A stretch of DNA of 64,000 nucleotides from Terriglobales bacterium. Its GTDB lineage: Bacteria; Acidobacteriota; Terriglobia; Terriglobales; Acidobacteriaceae. The stretch lies in the NCBI GenBank assembly GCA_015654835.1, contig JAATGG010000264.1:1-64000 (forward strand), given 5' to 3'. Of this stretch, positions 44,564-52,530 are shown piece by piece. The position numbers and the translations under genes were made by a program. Every line of letters begins with the position of its first letter. Position 1 is the stretch's first letter. The notes beneath the pieces were generated by a model. That model was not told the DNA's origin, made no database searches, and saw only the letters and a program-made list of their open reading frames with translations.

Positions 44564-44989
44564 CTACGAAGAAAATGAGGAACCGCAGCCGCACGAGCGG
44601 GTCGAGTTCGGATTGATAAAGTTGAACCCCTGCCGCATCAGCGTCTCTTCATAGTCCAGCGTCATTCCATGCAAATAAAGAAACGACTTCGGATCGACAA
44701 AAACACGCACGCCGTCGAACTCATAAATGCGGTCGCGCTCGCGAGGCTGTGTATCGAACTTGATGGAGTAGGAAAGCCCCGAGCAGCCGCCGCCCATCAC
44801 GCCAAGCCGCAGTCCGCCTTCTTCCGGCGACACGCCTTCCTTGGCCATGGCCACACGAATCCGCTTCACTGCCCGCTCCGTCACCTGCAGCCCTTGCGCC
44901 GGTGCGGCAGCCGTTGCCACTCCACCCTGCGGCTGTTCCGCAAAAGGCGTCTGCGAAGCCTGACTTCCAATCGTCACCATGTTCGTCAT
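44564..44989 (-). CDS. iscA: IscA/ErpA A-type Fe-S carrier
   Basis: 141 aa with an extra 30-residue Ala/Gln-rich N-terminus before the core (LQVTERAVKRIRVAMAKEG). The three ligand cysteines are in GGGCSGLSYSIKF and SCGCGSSF. A-type carriers take clusters from IscU to apo-targets. The ATG lies next to MTNMVTIG; no alternative start was needed. Third structural gene of the operon. Confidence 0.93.
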   Translation of the reverse strand: MTNMVTIGSQASQTPFAEQPQGGVATAAAPAQGLQVTERAVKRIRVAMAKEGVSPEEGGLRLGVMGGGCSGLSYSIKFDTQPRERDRIYEFDGVRVFVDPKSFLYLHGMTLDYEETLMRQGFNFINPNSTRSCGCGSSFSS

Positions 44990-45082
44990 ATTCCAGCCCC
45001 ACTCGCCGTTTCCGGCGCATTTCCAAAACCCTCTCCCTGAAAGGCCGCAGCGTCTGCCGCAGCCCTCAAAGAGTCAAACCAT

Positions 45083-45502
45083 TTACTGCGCCGTGACCGC
45101 TGCCGGCTCGGCTTCTGCCACGCCGTTCTTCTTCTTCCAGTCGCCAATCGCGGCACGAATCGCGTCTTCCGCCAGCACCGAGCAGTGAATCTTCACCGGC
45201 GGCAATGACAGTTCCTTCACGATATCCGTGTTCTTGATCGCCAGGGCATCTTCCACCGTGCGCCCCTTGATCCACTCCGTCGCCAGCGAAGAGCTGGCAA
45301 TCGCCGAACCGCAGCCGAAGGTCTTGAACTTGGCTTCTTCAATAACCTGCGTCTCCGGGTTTACGCGAATCTGCAGCCGCATCACGTCGCCGCATTCCGG
45401 CGCGCCCACCAAGCCCGTGCCCACTTCCGCCGAGCCCTTGTCCAGTTGACCTACATTGCGCGGATTGTTGTAGTGATCGATGACCTTGTCGCTGTATGCC
45501 AT
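45083..45502 (-). CDS. iscU: Fe-S scaffold IscU
   Basis: 139 aa from ATG 45502 (MAYSDKVIDHYNNPRNVG); the track start is 24 codons earlier. Ligand cysteines in PECGDVM, FGCGSAIASSS and KIHCSVLAEDAI, and the HscA-recognition motif LPPVK directly before KIHC are all preserved. A 12-residue Ala/Glu tail is extra. IscU assembles the 2Fe-2S cluster from IscS sulfur. Between iscS and iscA. Confidence 0.95.
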   Translation of the reverse strand: MAYSDKVIDHYNNPRNVGQLDKGSAEVGTGLVGAPECGDVMRLQIRVNPETQVIEEAKFKTFGCGSAIASSSLATEWIKGRTVEDALAIKNTDIVKELSLPPVKIHCSVLAEDAIRAAIGDWKKKNGVAEAEPAAVTAQ

Positions 45503-45590
45503 AGCCCAATTCCTCCTGCGGGGGAAGCCGCATTCATTCGTTTGATTCGGCAGACATGCCTGCCGATGCTTCACTTCATTGCTTTCGAGC

Positions 45591-46844
45591 TTAGTGTGCC
45601 GCCCACTGAATCTTGGTCAGGTCGATGCCCTCTTTCACCATCTCGTAAAGCGGTGAAAGTTCGCGGAGCTTCTGCACGATGTCGATCACCTTGGCGGCTA
45701 CGTAATCCACCTCGGCCTGTGTGTTGAAGCGTCCCAGTCCAAAGCGAATGGAGCTATGCGCCACATCGTCGCCCAGTCCCAGCGCCTTCAAAACATACGA
45801 GGGTTCCAGCGTCGCCGACGTGCAGGCCGAGCCGCTCGATACCGCCACGTCGTTGATGCCCATCAGCAGCGACTCGCCCTCGACATACACAAAGCTCATG
45901 TTCAAGTTGCCCGGCAGCCGGTGCTCCCACGATCCGTTGACGTGGACGTAGTCCAGTGCCGACTCCAGCTTGGCCTTCAGGCTGTCGCGCAGGCCGCGCA
46001 GATACGCCGCTTCCGTATCCATCTCCTGCATCGCAATCTCGCTCGCCTTGCCCAGGCCCACAATGCCCGGCACGTTCAGCGTGCCGGAACGCATACCGCG
46101 CTCATGGCCGCCGCCGTCGATCTGCGCCGCAATCTGCACCCGCGGATTCCGCCGCCGCACATACAACGCCCCCACGCCCTTGGGACCGTAAATCTTGTGC
46201 CCCGAAAGCGACAGCACGTCGATATTGTCCGCGATCACGTCCACCGGAATCTTGCCCACCGCCTGCACCGCATCGGTGTGGAAGAGAACGCCCCTCTCAT
46301 GGCAAAGCTTGCCGATTTCGCGGAAAGGCTGCACCACGCCGATCTCGTTGTTCGCCGCCATGATCGTGACCAGGATGGTCTTGTCGTCGATCGCCCGCTT
46401 CAGGTCTTCGAGATCGATCAGCCCATCCGCCTTCACCGGCAGATACGTGACCCGATAGCCGTGCTTCTCCAGCCGCTTGCACGTGTCCAGCACTGCCTTG
46501 TGCTCGGTCACCTGCGTGATGATGTGATTGCCGCGCTCGCGATACATCTCCGCGATGCCCTTGATCGCAAGGTTGTCGCTCTCCGTCGCGCCCGACGTAA
46601 AGATGATCTCCTTCGCGGTCGCGCCGATCAGCTTCGCAATCTGCTCGCGGGCCGCTTCCACAGCCTGCTCCGCGTCCCACCCAAACGAGTGGTTGCGGCT
46701 GGCCGCGTTGCCAAACTTGGTCGTGAAAAAGGGCATCATCGCCTCCAGCACCCGGGGATCGAGCGGGCTGGTGGCATGATTGTCCATATAGATCGGCAGG
46801 TTCACCCCCGCCGGCACTTCGATTTGGCTTACAACTGTGCTCAT
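45591..46844 (-). CDS. iscS: cysteine desulfurase IscS
   Basis: 417 aa from ATG 46844 with GGAG upstream; the 494-aa track ORF starts inside the region before. PLP enzyme releasing sulfur from cysteine. [18 protein letters not shown] at the N-terminus, His-bearing [15 protein letters not shown] lysine [17 protein letters not shown], and the catalytic Cys loop [17 protein letters not shown]. The loop and C-terminus follow the group I (IscS) type. First structural gene after iscR. Confidence 0.95.
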   Translation of the reverse strand: MSTVVSQIEVPAGVNLPIYMDNHATSPLDPRVLEAMMPFFTTKFGNAASRNHSFGWDAEQAVEAAREQIAKLIGATAKEIIFTSGATESDNLAIKGIAEMYRERGNHIITQVTEHKAVLDTCKRLEKHGYRVTYLPVKADGLIDLEDLKRAIDDKTILVTIMAANNEIGVVQPFREIGKLCHERGVLFHTDAVQAVGKIPVDVIADNIDVLSLSGHKIYGPKGVGALYVRRRNPRVQIAAQIDGGGHERGMRSGTLNVPGIVGLGKASEIAMQEMDTEAAYLRGLRDSLKAKLESALDYVHVNGSWEHRLPGNLNMSFVYVEGESLLMGINDVAVSSGSACTSATLEPSYVLKALGLGDDVAHSSIRFGLGRFNTQAEVDYVAAKVIDIVQKLRELSPLYEMVKEGIDLTKIQWAAH

Positions 46845-46891
46845 CGCGTCTCCATCGTTTCCGCGCGCAAAGCGCCACGGGGGGAAGTCCG

Positions 46892-47350
46892 TTACAACGT
46901 TAAGGTCACGAGCGCTTGTGCCGCCACCGCTCGCCCGGCAGGCGTTTCCCGTTCCGCCAGGTCGTAGATGCTGATGCTTCTCAGCACCCCGGCGATGGTG
47001 TCGTTGACCCGCGCCAATGGTTCCTTGATGGTGCAGCTCGGCGTCAGGTCGCAAGACTTGGCGCCCTTCGTGCACGAAGTGATAAAAAACGGCCCGTCGA
47101 TGGCGTGGATCACTTCGTATGCCGAAATCTCTCGCGCATCCCGGGAAAGCGCATAGCCGCCGTTCATCCCGGCATGGGAACGAAGCAGGCCCGACTTGGT
47201 CAAAAGCTGCAGAATCTTCGCCAGCAATTGCGCCGGAATCCCGTAAGCGTCAGCTATATCCTTCGCACTCAACGCAGGCGTCTCCGGATGCTCGGCAAGA
47301 TATTTGAGCGCCATCAACCCGTAATCGGCTTTTTTGGTAAGCTTGAGCAT
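46892..47350 (-). CDS. iscR: Fe-S regulator IscR (Rrf2 family)
   Basis: 152 aa. Winged [47 protein letters not shown] is Rrf2-type; the cluster ligands are in [14 protein letters not shown] (spacing 6 and 5, E. coli 5 and 5). The 2Fe-2S form represses the isc operon and the apo-form relieves it in E. coli. It heads the operon; a type-1-like site overlaps its own promoter (see regulatory entry). Confidence 0.93.
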   Translation of the reverse strand: MLKLTKKADYGLMALKYLAEHPETPALSAKDIADAYGIPAQLLAKILQLLTKSGLLRSHAGMNGGYALSRDAREISAYEVIHAIDGPFFITSCTKGAKSCDLTPSCTIKEPLARVNDTIAGVLRSISIYDLAERETPAGRAVAAQALVTLTL

Positions 47351-47356
47351 GGTGGA

Positions 47357-47412
47357 ATATCCGACTTCTTCGGTCCGTGTTCAGTATACGACCGTTTCTG
47401 TCCGCGTTTCAA
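47357..47412 (-). promoter_or_regulatory. iscR promoter with candidate IscR operator
   Basis: On the minus strand TTGAAA (47407-47412), 18 bp, TATACT (47383-47388) is a good sigma70-type promoter for the operon. Directly downstream, 47357-47381 (plus strand ATATCCGACT then TTCGGTCCG) matches the E. coli type-1 IscR site consensus at about 16 of 25 positions, with the left half-site nearly perfect. Placement just past the -10 would allow repression. Confidence 0.55.
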
Positions 47413-47786
47413 TATTCCATCACCCCAGATCCCATTGATTGTAAGAATCGTGATAATTGATGAAGAGGATCGATCAAGGCCCCGCTCCGGGCAATCGACG
47501 CCTCCTCCACCTGGACTTCCAGCCATCTTTCCCAGGATTTTTGAACGCTCGACCGAAGATTCAACAAATACCCATTTGCAATTGCCGTCCGGCCCGCTAC
47601 AATCTTGCGGAAAGAGTACCCGAGCAGGCCCACAACTTAAAGACTCCCGGCCCGATATGGGCGCGGCTGCCTTTTCTCCCTCCCAAAGACAAACATCCCG
47701 TTTCACGAGATGGAGAAAAGCTCCCGGCTCCTGCCGACTATGGGATACAACAGTTGGTAACCCCCTCGAATCAAATCGAACCTGGA

Positions 47787-47954
47787 ATGATGGCGACCGT
47801 CTGCAAACACCCGAGAGTACGAATCGTCTCCCGACACGATGACGCGGAATTTGTCGAGTGCCTGGAGTGTGGCGAAGTCTTTGACTCCGAAGAGTTTCAC
47901 GATATGGAGATCGAAGAAACCGTCGAAACTGAAGAAGCAGAAACCGACTCCTGA
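47787..47954 (+). CDS. small zinc-ribbon-like acidic protein
   Basis: 55 aa from ATG 47787 (MMATVCKHPRVRIV). Cysteines in TVCKHP and VECLECGEVF suggest a zinc site, and the C-terminal 20 residues are strongly acidic (EIEETVETEEAETDS). The longer 165-aa track ORF upstream part is improbable. No homology recognised. Ribosome site weak, so this is tentative. Confidence 0.45.
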   Translation: MMATVCKHPRVRIVSRHDDAEFVECLECGEVFDSEEFHDMEIEETVETEEAETDS

Positions 47955-48014
47955 GGACTCGGGACCTCCGTTCCAACCTCATTTTTCCGCGGCTGCCGCT
48001 GGCTGCCGGAGCGC

Positions 48015-48593
48015 CTACCCGGCGCGCCGCGATCCAGGCCGCGCCGCAATCCAGGCATAGTGCAGCCCCGAGGCTACGGTCAACAGCACCGTGGCGTCGA
48101 GCATCACCATGCGCAAATCCCACACCCACCCCGCCGGTGTCAATTGGTGCAGCAGCACCGCCGACACCGCGCTCACCTCCGCAAAGGTGTTGGCCTTGCC
48201 GAAAATGCTGGGGTGAAACTCCCGCCGGCCCACCGCCGCGTACAAAATCGCCGCCACGACCAGGATCCCCACGTCCCGCCCGAACACCAGCGCCGTGATT
48301 CTCCCCGGGATCAACCCCTTATAGGTAAGCACCAGGAACAGCGTGCTCAGCAGCAGCTTGTCCGCCACCGGATCCAGATAGTGGCCCAGCATCGTACGCT
48401 GCTTCAGCGCCCGCGCCAGCGTCCCGTCCAGCGCATCCGTCAGCCCCGCCGCCACAAACAGGCCAAAGCTCAGCGCAAACCGGTTGTCCAGAATCGTCGC
48501 AACCAGGAACGGAGCCAGGCAGATCCGCAAAAGCGTCAGCAGGTTCGGCGCCGTGCGCAGCGGGTTCAATCGTGCATTTGAAATGTCGGACAT
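48015..48593 (-). CDS. pgsA: CDP-diacylglycerol-glycerol-3-phosphate phosphatidyltransferase
   Basis: 192-aa membrane enzyme making phosphatidylglycerol phosphate. The CDP-alcohol phosphotransferase signature is TDALDGTLARALKQRTMLGHYLDPVADK. Four to five hydrophobic helices (LLTLLRICLAPFLVATI, LLLSTLFLVLTY, GILVVAAILYAAV, MVMLDATVLLTVASGL). PgsA versus cardiolipin-type cannot be separated here, but the N-terminal PNLLTLLRICLAP favours PgsA. Monocistronic. Confidence 0.9.
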   Translation of the reverse strand: MSDISNARLNPLRTAPNLLTLLRICLAPFLVATILDNRFALSFGLFVAAGLTDALDGTLARALKQRTMLGHYLDPVADKLLLSTLFLVLTYKGLIPGRITALVFGRDVGILVVAAILYAAVGRREFHPSIFGKANTFAEVSAVSAVLLHQLTPAGWVWDLRMVMLDATVLLTVASGLHYAWIAARPGSRRAG

Positions 48594-48965
48594 AGCGAAT
48601 TCTTGCTCAAAACCGAAGTCAAACCCTGCAATGCGGCGCAGTCGGAAAGCCCCGCAGCCAGCAAACCCAAAAGATCAAGCCCAAAATCGACCCGGCAAAC
48701 CCCGTCCCCGGTCGCAATCCAGTCCGGCCATAATCGAGTCCGGTCGCCTTCCCGGCAGCTTCTCAATAAAAAGGATAAAAGATCCCTTTTGCGTCCCCCA
48801 AATCCCGGTATCCTGTCCGCAAATCGGCCCTGCGTCAGTCCATGATCCTACAGCACCGCGCGGAGCCGTGACAGAAGCCTCAATTCTGTTACACTGGTCC
48901 AAGCGCAATCGAAGGGGCCAAATGCGCCAGGCAGGCCCGACGATACGCTTCCGTAATCGCAAGTT
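48594..48965. other. intergenic region upstream of tRNA-Pro
   Basis: 372 nt between pgsA and tRNA-Pro with no gene. It holds the tRNA promoter candidate at 48868-48895. The segment GTGACAGAA...TTCTGTTAC at 48868-48892 is also a near-perfect inverted repeat. Confidence 0.4.
48868..48895 (+). promoter_or_regulatory. candidate promoter of tRNA-Pro
   Basis: GTGACA (48868-48873) and TACACT (48890-48895) are spaced 16 bp, 70 nt upstream of the tRNA. Both are one or two mismatches from consensus. Confidence 0.45.
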
Positions 48966-49042
48966 CGGGGAGTGGCTCAGCCTGGTAGAGCACCTGGTTC
49001 GGGACCAGGGGGTCGGAGGTTCGAATCCTCTCTCCCCGACCA
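48966..49042 (+). tRNA. tRNA-Pro, anticodon CGG
   Basis: 77 nt including encoded CCA. Acceptor stem CGGGGAG/CTCCCCG; anticodon arm CCTGG-TTCGGGA-CCAGG gives anticodon CGG (reads CCG); T-arm GGAGGTTCGAATCCTCT with the TTCGAAT loop. The 3' half is the attachment site of the island downstream. Its original terminator is now at the far end of the island. Confidence 0.95.
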
Positions 49043-49043
49043 T
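48998..49043 (+). repeat. attL, 46-bp direct repeat in tRNA-Pro 3' half
   Basis: From the anticodon loop (TTCGGGACCAG) through the CCA plus one base, identical to 56685-56730. The tRNA stays intact at this end because the incoming copy restores its 3' half. Confidence 0.92.
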
Positions 49044-49059
49044 CTAAATCCCAATAAAA

Positions 49060-50244
49060 TCAGTTAATTAGCGAGTTCGCTGGTTCTGGCAGATTGGGAA
49101 CTTGGGTCCATTTGGGTCCAAGAATCAAATCCTCCACAGTTTGAACCGCGTTCTTTACGTCTGAAGGCACCGCCTCCAAATAAACCTCTCGCGTGATCTG
49201 CGAAGAGGAATGCCCCAACAACTCCTGCACCGCGCCTAGCGGAACTCCGGCAGAGCTGGATAGCGTTGCCGTTGCGTGACGCAGCCAGTGCCATGTGACG
49301 CCCTTCAAACCCAGCCGTTCACAGGTCGGCTTGAATTGCCGATTGAGCAGATTCCTCCGGCTCAGAGGCGTTCCTTTGCCCGTCGAGAAGACCAGGGCGT
49401 CGGGGTCAAGCCGTGACGGCTTCCACTGCTTCAAGACCTCGATGCCTTGCTTCCCCACAGGCACCGTCCGGCGGCTCCGCTTCGTCTTCGGATCGTCGAA
49501 CACGCCTTCATAAACGGTCTGCCGTACACGAATCATCCCAGCTTCGAGATCGACATCGCGCCAGCGAAGAGCGAGAAGTTCCCCAATGCGCATTCCCGTT
49601 GAACCCAACAGCAGTGCAATCGAGTGCGACGGTTCCGGCAGAGCTTGAAGCAAATCGCGAATCTTCCCCGGATCGATAGGCGTCTTTTCAGGCACCGGAC
49701 CACGGCGCGGAAAACGAGTCTTCGGGACCGGATTGGATGTGATGAGATCGTCATCCTCAGCGGCCTTCAGAATCGTTCCTAACGTTGTGCGCACATGCTT
49801 GACGGTTCTCCAAGACAGACCGGCCTTCAGCTTCCCCGAGAGAAAGCTCTGCACCGAGTCGCGAGTGATGAGCCGCAATTGCATGTCGCCGAGCGCTGGA
49901 ATCAGATGGCAGTTGACCACGTAATCGTAGTGCTGTCTGGTTGAGTGTTTGATCGTGGGCTGCACTTCCGGCCACCACCGATCCTGGATGAAGCTCTTCA
50001 ACGTCCAGGTCGATTGCGATCGATAGTCGCCGCTGTTAATCGAGCGAAGCCGGTCAGAAAGCACCTGCTGCGCTTCGCGGCGCGTGGGCATGTCGGCAAC
50101 AGGCCCGAGAACTTCAGAGCGTCGAAGCCGCCCTGTTTTCCCGTCCGGTCCGACGACAGTTTCCCACCAGCGAGCCACCCACACTTTTTGTCGCGTCCCT
50201 CTCTTGAAGAGAGAGCCTTGCTGAAAATGCCTGTTCTGGGCCAT
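49060..50244 (-). CDS. tyrosine-type site-specific integrase
   Basis: 394 aa from ATG 50244 (GAGG 8 nt upstream). An N-terminal arm-type AP2-like domain (GSLFKRGTRQKVWVARWWE), SAM-like core-binding domain, and catalytic domain with GSTGMRIGELLALRWRDVD (Arg), HWLRHATATL (HxxR), ELLGHSSSQ (His) and REVYLEAV (Tyr). Integrates the island into tRNA-Pro. Its stop is 17 nt from attL, and its C-terminal codons contain the TTGGGTCCA repeat on the other strand. Confidence 0.93.
   Translation of the reverse strand: MAQNRHFQQGSLFKRGTRQKVWVARWWETVVGPDGKTGRLRRSEVLGPVADMPTRREAQQVLSDRLRSINSGDYRSQSTWTLKSFIQDRWWPEVQPTIKHSTRQHYDYVVNCHLIPALGDMQLRLITRDSVQSFLSGKLKAGLSWRTVKHVRTTLGTILKAAEDDDLITSNPVPKTRFPRRGPVPEKTPIDPGKIRDLLQALPEPSHSIALLLGSTGMRIGELLALRWRDVDLEAGMIRVRQTVYEGVFDDPKTKRSRRTVPVGKQGIEVLKQWKPSRLDPDALVFSTGKGTPLSRRNLLNRQFKPTCERLGLKGVTWHWLRHATATLSSSAGVPLGAVQELLGHSSSQITREVYLEAVPSDVKNAVQTVEDLILGPKWTQVPNLPEPANSLIN
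49102..49120 (+). repeat. paired TTGGGTCCA repeats near attL
   Basis: Two direct copies 10 bp apart (49102-49110, 49112-49120). The same pair occurs near attR. They could be arm-type integrase binding sites; here they fall inside the integrase 3' end. Confidence 0.55.
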
Positions 50245-50322
50245 CAAGAAACCTCTCTTGACCCATCGAGGCGGTACTGCGTCGTGACAACAGTGTAGGT
50301 TTCAGCGGCGGTCCGCACAAGA

Positions 50323-50520
50323 CTACGCGCCATATTGATCCTGCAACCACTGCGTCACTGTTGCCGGATCGAAGCGCAGATACTTGCCGATTTTCAAGTG
50401 CGGGATGCGCTCGCGACTCCTACAGCGCGTACGTGCATAGACCCAAGTAACATGCACTTTCAAGAGTGCTGCCAGCTCATCCGCTGTCAAAAGATCGCCC
50501 AGAATGAACGCAGATGCCAT
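50323..50520 (-). CDS. AlpA-like HTH protein, probable excisionase
   Basis: 65 aa. LLTADELAALLKVHVTWVYARTRCRSRERIPHLKIGKYLRFDPATVTQWL is the winged-helix excisionase/HTH_17 pattern. GAGG 6 nt before the ATG. Directly upstream of int (78 nt), it probably regulates int or acts as directionality factor. Confidence 0.85.
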   Translation of the reverse strand: MASAFILGDLLTADELAALLKVHVTWVYARTRCRSRERIPHLKIGKYLRFDPATVTQWLQDQYGA

Positions 50521-50544
50521 CGATCACCTCAACGGCCACAACGA

Positions 50545-50934
50545 TCAATGCCCCTGCGGAGCACTAACCTCGTTTTGGCCATCGGGCAATGTACCGAAAG
50601 AATTCGGATGAATCAAGTGGTTACTGACAAATGATCTGTAGGGCTGACCGGAGCGAATTCGCTCGCAAGCACGTTTAGTTCTGCCACTGAATACGCTCAG
50701 TTGCTTACGAGAAATGGATAGCCTTGTCGCTACTCGATCCTGATGCAATCCCGGATTTTCCCGCTTCAGGCTACCCAATAGCGCCCTCTGAATCGAAGGC
50801 GATCTGCCGAGATTCGCAAATACTTGAGACCTAGCTTGGGCTCCTGAAAACGCACATCGGGCCATGACTGGAGGATTATCATCAATCTCGTGGCCCTCGA
50901 TAATGCTTCTGACCATTTGGAGCGAGGGATTCAT
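50545..50934 (-). CDS. hypothetical island protein, weak HTH-like segment
   Basis: About 129 aa from ATG 50934 (MNPSLQMVRSIIEG); the track ORF starts 37 codons earlier, overlapping a plus-strand ORF. A segment NPGLHQDRVATRLSISRKQLSVFS may be HTH-like. No family seen; AAGG ribosome site weak. Could be non-coding; same strand as alpA and int. Confidence 0.35.
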   Translation of the reverse strand: MNPSLQMVRSIIEGHEIDDNPPVMARCAFSGAQARSQVFANLGRSPSIQRALLGSLKRENPGLHQDRVATRLSISRKQLSVFSGRTKRACERIRSGQPYRSFVSNHLIHPNSFGTLPDGQNEVSAPQGH

Positions 50935-51006
50935 GACCTTTGGTTCGATGGCTAAACGCCGGCAGATCGGATTTGTATAGGGAAGTCGAAACCATAAGGA
51001 GCATCC

Positions 51007-51189
51007 ATGAAGGCCAAAGTGATGACAGACGGATTCGAAGGCCATGTTCGCCGCTCACTGGATCGCGTGGCGAAGATGAAGCGTGGAGAGCGCCTGGAGC
51101 TGGAAAAGATCATAACCTTTGCCGATGCGATAGATATGCAGGAGTGTCTGAGCGACGAAGCCAACTTGGAGTCGCAGGACAACACATAA
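51007..51189 (+). CDS. small hypothetical island protein
   Basis: 60 aa with an excellent AAGGAG site 5 nt before ATG. MKAKVMTDGFEGHVRRSLDRVAKMKRGERLELEKIITFADAIDMQECL: basic N-terminal half, acidic C-terminus, probably helical. No homologue recognised. First of the rightward genes of the island, divergent from alpA/int. Confidence 0.5.
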   Translation: MKAKVMTDGFEGHVRRSLDRVAKMKRGERLELEKIITFADAIDMQECLSDEANLESQDNT

Positions 51190-51398
51190 AGCAGGAAAAT
51201 CCGCTTTCTTTATGGATTAGGGCGATGGATTCCCTGGCCCGAGTGCTACCAGCACCTCTGGCCCGGCCTTCTGCTTGCCCAATTTTAAGGATCAATCGAA
51301 CTCGTCAACAATAGTAAGCGAGTGTATCCAGTGGTGCGACGCTCCGACTGGATTTGCAGGCAGAGAGCGGCGACACTGGAGCAGAAGTGGGGTGCACA

Positions 51399-51611
51399 AT
51401 GACCATGAAGTGGAGCGAGATTCGAAAGCAGCACGCGCCGGAAGTGGAGGCGCGTATCCGTCAGCGGGTAGCCAATGCCGAGAAAGTCATGGCGCTTTAC
51501 GCAGCCGAAACCGATCCGAAGCTGCGCGAATTGGCCGAGACTGATTCGGAAACTTACCTGCAGATCAAGCAAGCTAGTGGTAACTTGGCGCCCACATCCG
51601 CGCAGCAGTAG
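51399..51611 (+). CDS. truncated XRE/HigA-like antitoxin N-terminus
   Basis: About 70 aa from ATG 51399 (ATG 51405 also possible). MTMKWSEIRKQHAPEVEARIRQRVANAEKVMALY resembles the KWSEI leader that precedes the HTH domain in XRE/HigA-family antitoxins, but the HTH is missing and no toxin is next to it. Probably a remnant or a reduced protein. Confidence 0.35.
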   Translation: MTMKWSEIRKQHAPEVEARIRQRVANAEKVMALYAAETDPKLRELAETDSETYLQIKQASGNLAPTSAQQ

Positions 51612-51924
51612 AGAGGCCATTATTGGGTCTACGGTCTTCGACTGTTGACGTGCTGCTGGTGTCTACTGTGCTCTCTGGGTGTACAGTTCGAACCAGCGCG
51701 ATCTCTTCTCACGAGCACAGGACGGTACGAGAAATACCTATCCGAGCGCACTGAATCTCTCTGACTTTTCCGTCTTGTGCTCGCGGAGTCGATGTTCGAT
51801 CACCACTCCCGGCGAGCGATTGAATCGCAACTTGCGCGTGCCATAAAGTAAACCAAGTCTCTCCCATCGAAAGGCAGAAAGTCCGAACGGTGGCGCGCAT
51901 CGAGCGTTCGGGGGGTGCGTTCGG
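51612..51924. other. island non-coding region
   Basis: 313 nt without convincing ORF; precedes structured repeat unit A. No clear promoter was found. Confidence 0.4.
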
Positions 51925-52113
51925 GGCGGAACAGCGATGCGCAAAGACCGTTCCGCCTTGTGGCTCCGGATTTTGTTGGACATAGAGCTTTCCACTCAGC
52001 GAGTTGCACTTGACGAGACGGTCGATTTTTTATGCACGGAGGACCGGAACGACCCCCGAAAATGCTGCGCATTTGCGCCACGTTCCGCGGTTTTAGGGGT
52101 CGTTCCGGTCCTC
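51925..52113 (+). repeat. structured repeat unit A
   Basis: Begins with an 8-bp stem GGCGGAAC/GTTCCGCC (51925-51932, 51950-51957; 17-nt loop), then an 80-nt segment, then a perfect 18-bp inverted repeat GAGGACCGGAACGACCCC (52039-52056) with its complement (52096-52113). The 5' stem and middle segment align without gaps to unit B. It may be a non-coding RNA, a repeat element or a decayed short ORF. Confidence 0.5.
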
Positions 52114-52255
52114 GCTCCGAGTTGCGAATTCTGTGAACATCATCTTGGCTCTCGCGGCGGTTCGCTCGCATAGGAGGAGCTGTTTTGCCAGGCATCCTAG
52201 CTACTTCGGATAGAAGGATGGCGCGCGCAGAGCATTCTATAGAACCCTTCTAATC

Positions 52256-52431
52256 CGTAACGGTGACACGCGAGGACCGTTACGCGCTATGGTTACGCCT
52301 TTCCTTGTACTTGCGCCTTCATTCGCAACGTGTTTGGTCGGGTAACCGGGTTGATTTTCTATGCGCGACGTTGCAAATCCTGTTGCTCTCGACCAACATT
52401 CCCGGCACCGGGAAATCACGCGGCTTGCAAC
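52256..52431 (+). repeat. structured repeat unit B
   Basis: Begins with CGTAACGG/CCGTTACG (52256-52263, 52277-52284), equivalent to the unit A stem with one compensated pair (G-C to T-A). After the shared segment comes a GTTGCAA/TTGCAAC helix (52370-52376, 52425-52431) enclosing TTCCCGG-CA-CCGGGAA (52399-52414). Roughly 60 percent identical to unit A over the middle 90 nt. A frame in both reads ALWLR...QRV...VDFLC, so peptide coding cannot be excluded. Confidence 0.5.
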
Positions 52432-52530
52432 ACCGCGCGTTGATCAAATGATCCGACTGTCCGTCGTAGCTTGCGCAGGAGAACCACGTCGCAATCGTTG
52501 TATTGACCACGACGCGATGTAGTCCGGGAC

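Noticed and set aside
52370-52431. Integron attC site
   Set aside because: The ends GTTGCAA/TTGCAAC do not fit the attC core GTTRRRY/RYYYAAC, and no integron integrase is present.
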